Source of the DNA: Sanghuangporus weigelae
Taxonomy: Eukaryota > Basidiomycota > Agaricomycetes > Hymenochaetales > Hymenochaetaceae
DNA length: 64,000 nucleotides
Direction: 5' to 3'
Assembly: GCA_033182465.1 (NCBI GenBank)
Contig: CP137319.1
Span: 3,038,001 to 3,102,000 of the forward strand
Shown here piece after piece: positions 60,684-64,000 of the stretch (position 1 is the stretch's first letter; each line of letters starts with the position of its first letter). The notes under the pieces were generated by a model. That model was not told the origin of the DNA and ran no database searches. It saw nothing but the letters and a program-made list of their open reading frames with translations. The position numbers were made by a program, and so were the translations under genes.

Positions 60684-60804
60684 TGAGGGCATACGTACGG
60701 TAACGAGAGAACGTTCGTTCTTATTATACACTGACCTTCCAGAGGTCTTATATACTACTGATACAGCACATGCTAATATTACGTAATACAATTATATTCT
60801 AATA
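60684..60804 (-). repeat. Ty1/copia 3' LTR
   Basis: In minus orientation it starts TATTAGAATATAATTG directly after the purine tract GAAGGGGAG, and ends GTACGTATGCCCTCA. At about 121 bp it is short. The 5' end TA instead of TG suggests a G-to-A change. The 5' LTR is not in the window. Confidence 0.7.
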
Positions 60805-60813
60805 CTCCCCTTC
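60805..60813 (-). promoter_or_regulatory. copia polypurine tract
   Basis: GAAGGGGAG (minus strand) lies immediately before the LTR, as required for plus-strand DNA priming. Confidence 0.6.
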
Positions 60814-60843
60814 AATCTAATAATTTCTGAATGATTAGATTGT

Positions 60844-61203
60844 TTAACTGTCGACAAGTCCGATTAACAAGTTTAAGTGATTGAACTGTTTAGTATTAAG
60901 CGCTTTTGTTAACGTGTCTGCACGTTGGTTTGTGGTTGGTACATAATTGACTGTAATTGAGTGATTTTCGATGTAACAATGTACGAAGGCTCTGCGCCTA
61001 ACTAGATGTTTTGTTCTAATATTATGTGAAAATTCATCAATTTGAACATCTCTTATGGCTGCTTCATTATCCGAATAAATCGCGATTAATCTATCAGTTT
61101 CTTTTATATTTAACTCTTCGATAAAATGTTTAATCCAGATAGCTTCTTTGGTAGCATGTTGTAATGCTTGAATTTCTGCTTCATATACTGATGCAGGTAC
61201 CAT
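60844..61203 (-). mobile_element. Ty1/copia RNase H fragment
   Basis: Minus strand: YEAEIQALQHATKEAIWIKH, then AIYSDNEAAIRD, then KHLVRRRAFVHCYI, VPTTNQRADTLTKAL. These are the RNase H end of copia pol (the DN-A and ADxLTK motifs). The apparent start codon is created by the junction with the neighbouring gypsy LTR at 61203, so the frame is the 3' remnant of an interrupted element. Confidence 0.88.
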
Positions 61204-61562
61204 GTTAGGACCAGTGTTTTTAGACGAGGTGGTCAGTCTAAGCGTACCGGAACAAGTCCCTGCTTATTCCTTCTGATGATAATTGATTGGAGATGGAACG
61301 AAGGTTATAGATGTACTACTTTAGAAGCGAGCGATAGGCTCAAGCTTGACCTCAGTAGTAGAACAGGGTTTCAATCAAAGGGGTACAGTTTTCGATTGAG
61401 AGTACAAAATAATTTTGCTGAGGGACAATGCCCCGCTCAGCTGGCCCTTAAATAACCTATTTACTAAATAGTACCGACTACCTATTACTACCGACTACAG
61501 CCTTGCTATTGGTCTAGACAATATGTTTTCTCTGACACCAGTACTCTACTCTGGTGCCAACA
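61203..61562 (-). repeat. Ty3/gypsy 3' LTR
   Basis: In minus orientation it runs from TGTTGGCACCAGAG to CCTAACA, about 360 bp, with inverted terminal bases (TGTTGG/CCTAACA). An upstream AGAGGAAAG at about 61570 could be its polypurine tract. It abuts the copia RNase H sequence directly. Confidence 0.65.
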
Positions 61563-61806
61563 CCGATACTTTCCTCTAGTGTTGAATCACAATACTTCTA
61601 CCATATTAGGAGGGTTTGTTTGAGTCCTACTACCCCGATGCTTCGAGAAGCTTCTTCCGTGCTTCCTCCGATCTGCAATCGTTATCACATGTTAATCTCT
61701 CCTTATCTTTACCCCGCGATCCTTCTCCGTTCCCAGACGGGTTCCCCTGATAGTTGCCAAGCTATCGCTTCTCTGGCGCTCCGTTCCCGGGCCGAGCTTC
61801 TGCCGC
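61563..61806. other. gypsy internal 3' region
   Basis: Non-coding part between the ORF at 61807 and the LTR, including the presumed polypurine tract. Confidence 0.5.
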
Positions 61807-62682
61807 TTATTCCTCGATCATGGGGGAGATAGTGATATCAGGGTTAGAGATCGGCAGAGCTTGCCGATCTTCTCCCGGCGCACGAGTGTACTCCGCTACA
61901 CTCCTTCTGTGCCTTGCCGCGACTTCGATGTCCGATAGTTGTAGTCCTGGGCCCGTGGTTAGCCGTAGCCTCTGTCCAAAGTGCTCGCGACCATTCCACT
62001 CGTCAACTGTAATTACCCCTGGCTCTGACGCTCGCCAAGCCTGCATCAAGCGTTCTATCGCTTCTTCCGTAAGATGTTCAATGTCCGAAGGTGGCCGCTT
62101 GTAAACTGGCCAATCTACTTCCACTGCCGTGTGACTGCACAAGGTCTGGTGCCGATGCTGATTGATCCAAGCTCGCACGCCGACCTTCAATGCATAGACA
62201 TCCCTATCGCTAAGCCATATGGATACCTCATGGTCGTATGCGCTCATTCCGCGGTTCGGTAATGGTTGGTCTTCTGTTCGTTCCGAGGGTCCGGGCTTAT
62301 GCCGAATCTTGACATCGGCTGCTTCCCTTGACACTAACCGTTCCGTGAAGTTCTTCATGAGCCATTCCGCCAGTACCCAGCTTCGTTGGTAGGCCAAGTA
62401 ACAATTGGCGCACACCAAGCTCTCGTGTACCAATCTTCTAGTTGCACCACGCCGATAATGTCTTCGTTGCAGGAGTTCCGTATACCTTGCGACATTCCTT
62501 TCTTCCATCGCCGCCAGACTGCGTTCCGGCGGTGGAGTATGTCCAATGTGCATATTAGTTAGTCCTAATTGCAAATCATTAGAGTCCTCCGTGTCTTCTC
62601 CAGACGATCCGTGGTTTGCTACTCTTGAGTCGCCACCACTGTTCTGCCGTAGTAGCCTTTCGAAATAGTCTTGATTTGGCAT
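61807..62682 (-). CDS. accessory ORF of the gypsy element
   Basis: A 291-residue frame lies 3' of integrase. It is rich in Arg and Glu, with one CANCYLAYQRSWVLAEW segment. It has no signal peptide or membrane segment, so it is not envelope-like, and no recognised domain. The frame is intact and lies inside the element, which suggests it is a native third ORF or captured sequence. Function unknown. Confidence 0.5.
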   Translation of the reverse strand: MPNQDYFERLLRQNSGGDSRVANHGSSGEDTEDSNDLQLGLTNMHIGHTPPPERSLAAMEERNVARYTELLQRRHYRRGATRRLVHESLVCANCYLAYQRSWVLAEWLMKNFTERLVSREAADVKIRHKPGPSERTEDQPLPNRGMSAYDHEVSIWLSDRDVYALKVGVRAWINQHRHQTLCSHTAVEVDWPVYKRPPSDIEHLTEEAIERLMQAWRASEPGVITVDEWNGREHFGQRLRLTTGPGLQLSDIEVAARHRRSVAEYTRAPGEDRQALPISNPDITISPMIEE

Positions 62683-62980
62683 CGCAACTCGGTGTGTAAA
62701 ATTTAGCCCACGCCGTATTAGATAACCACAATTTTCGTAACATTCCTCCTCCTAAGATCCACTTCGGACTGCAAGGAGAGTGTGGATCCAATTAATTGTG
62801 GTAGCCATAACCTTGCTGTTTCGTTTGGTTCCTTACCGGGCCTCGATTCCGTGTCGGCCTCCAACATACTAGCTGCTTCCAAACAGGCTAGGATATAGTT
62901 AATGGATATATCATATCCTTCCAGCATCAATTTCTGACGCTAGGGATAGTTTAACGACGTGTCCGGGTCGTGCTTCTTCT
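62683..62980. other. gypsy spacer between integrase and accessory ORF
   Basis: Only short minus-strand frames (62718-62930) without domains. Confidence 0.5.
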
Positions 62981-64000
62981 CTAAGCCTCACTGACCTCGC
63001 TATCCGTCGAGTCAGCATGATACCAATCGTTATAGGAGAGTCCTTCCTCTAGTCCTTCCATCCTATCGTATCTTCGTATAGGTAAAGCGTTTGCTCGGGT
63101 GAATGGCCGTTTAGCAGCTCTCCAATGATGCTTGTGCCATTCTGGATAGGCAAAATCTCGTTGCTTTATACCTGTCTTGTTGTCGTATTTCCTTCGTTGT
63201 CTAGTTCTCTGCAGCACCTTTCTCCCATAAAGCGTGCTCAGGTAATAGTCGTCCGCTCTGCGTACATCCAGAAGTCTCTGCGCCAAAGCGACAATTCCTG
63301 CAACCTTCTTTCTAAAGGGAAGGTTCACGGCGTCCGGCCAACCGTTCCTTTCGTGATACTCTCGCAATTTTTTGGGGGCGTTGCGTAGCCCTTCTACAGG
63401 TTCCCAGGTATTTTCCTCTTCGGGGTAGCCGAGCCATTTAACCTGGTATTCCCATGTGTTGTGCCGTTTCCTCATGTCCCGAATTACTTCTACTTCGTAT
63501 TCGGCTTCTCCAGCAATGACTTCTGGTGGTGGTCTTGTTCGTTGTGTCGGATCTTTTCGTTCTCGATAGGGAATTAATAGTCCTGCGTAAAACACCGGGT
63601 GGATCCTCAGTTCCTTTGGAAGGTCCAGCTCGTAGTTGACTGGCCCATGCTTCGCGACGATCTTGTAAGGTCCAATATTTCTGTCACCTAATTTCCTAGT
63701 AGGGACTAATAGTGTTAGATTTCGGCCATCTAACATGACCTTATCTCCGATCTCGAATTCCGGCATCGGGCCTCGGTGTTTATCTGCAAACTTCTTCATT
63801 GCATCTCGTGCTTTAGTAAGTGCTTCCAACGCTTCTTGTTGATGCTTCATCCGCATTGCCACATAGTCTTGAGTACCTTGGATCGGAAGCTTAAATCCTA
63901 CTTCCGGCTGAAACCCATAAACCATTTCAAACGGTGACTTCCCAGTACTTGAGTGACTTCGACTGTTATAGGCAAATTCCGCCATAGGAAGATGTTCGTC
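62981..64000 (-). mobile_element. Ty3/gypsy (chromovirus) integrase 3' part with chromodomain, cut by window end
   Basis: The minus strand carries the end of the integrase core (LPMAEFAYNSRSHSSTGKSP), the GPY/F-like segment (KLGDRNIGPYKIVAKHGPVN), and a chromodomain (YEVEVIRDMRKRHNTWEYQV, then KWLGYPEEENTWEPVEGL) before the stop at 62981. The chromodomain defines chromoviruses and targets insertion to heterochromatin. The frame is open to the window edge, so the rest of pol and gag lies beyond. Confidence 0.92.

Overview
The window reads as genomic DNA of a filamentous basidiomycete, most likely an Agaricomycete. Genes are split by many canonical introns of about 50-70 nt. Several families are typical of that class: DUF6534 membrane proteins, fungal kinases with an HGD or HRD-LSGSN catalytic loop, a UstYa/DUF3328 oxidase, and a HAD-type drimane terpene synthase. 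The right edge is a nest of LTR retrotransposons. No rRNA, tRNA or CRISPR array was recognised by eye.

Layout. 1-1.9 kb holds one doubtful ORF. 2.0-5.1 kb is threonyl-tRNA synthetase (minus), with what looks like an alternative mitochondrial presequence. 5.3-10.1 kb is the most interesting part. A UstYa-like oxidase (minus) is divergent from a small secreted precursor (plus) made of 13 copies of a decapeptide-like unit, most followed by a Lys-Arg Kex2 site. Convergent with the precursor is an MFS transporter (minus). Precursor, UstYa-type oxidase and exporter are the parts list of fungal dikaritin-type RiPP clusters, but the predicted core contains no Tyr, Phe, Trp or Cys. 11.4-12.6 kb is an unrecognised membrane-type protein. 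13.2-14.8 kb is a HAD/class II terpene synthase of the AstC (drimane) type.

15-34 kb is a kinase-rich block. It has two paralogous 582-residue pseudokinases with helical N-termini, a SET (SMYD-like) protein whose key motif is restored only by a non-GT intron, and four apparently catalytic fungal kinases. Two of these kinases start only 66 bp apart on opposite strands, and two form a direct tandem pair. 34-40 kb is a 6-kb stretch with no supportable gene. It precedes a 669-residue protein with three Cys-x2-Cys...His-x3-Cys modules (40.1-43.0 kb). Then come a small U1-type zinc-finger protein, a CDK/CAK-like kinase and a secreted acid-sphingomyelinase-like phosphodiesterase (48.3-51.4 kb).

47.8-60.7 kb carries five copies or fragments of a DUF6534 membrane-protein gene in both orientations, inside direct and inverted segmental duplications. 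One copy is broken by a 1.1-kb near-perfect palindromic element. The last copy keeps only its first exon because a Ty1/copia element (121-bp LTR) landed in exon 2. That copia element is itself interrupted by a Ty3/gypsy chromovirus (about 360-bp LTR, integrase plus chromodomain), which runs off the right edge.

Gene models were spliced by hand from GT-AG (and two non-canonical) sites, frame continuity and family motifs. Exon ends that are not stated are approximate.
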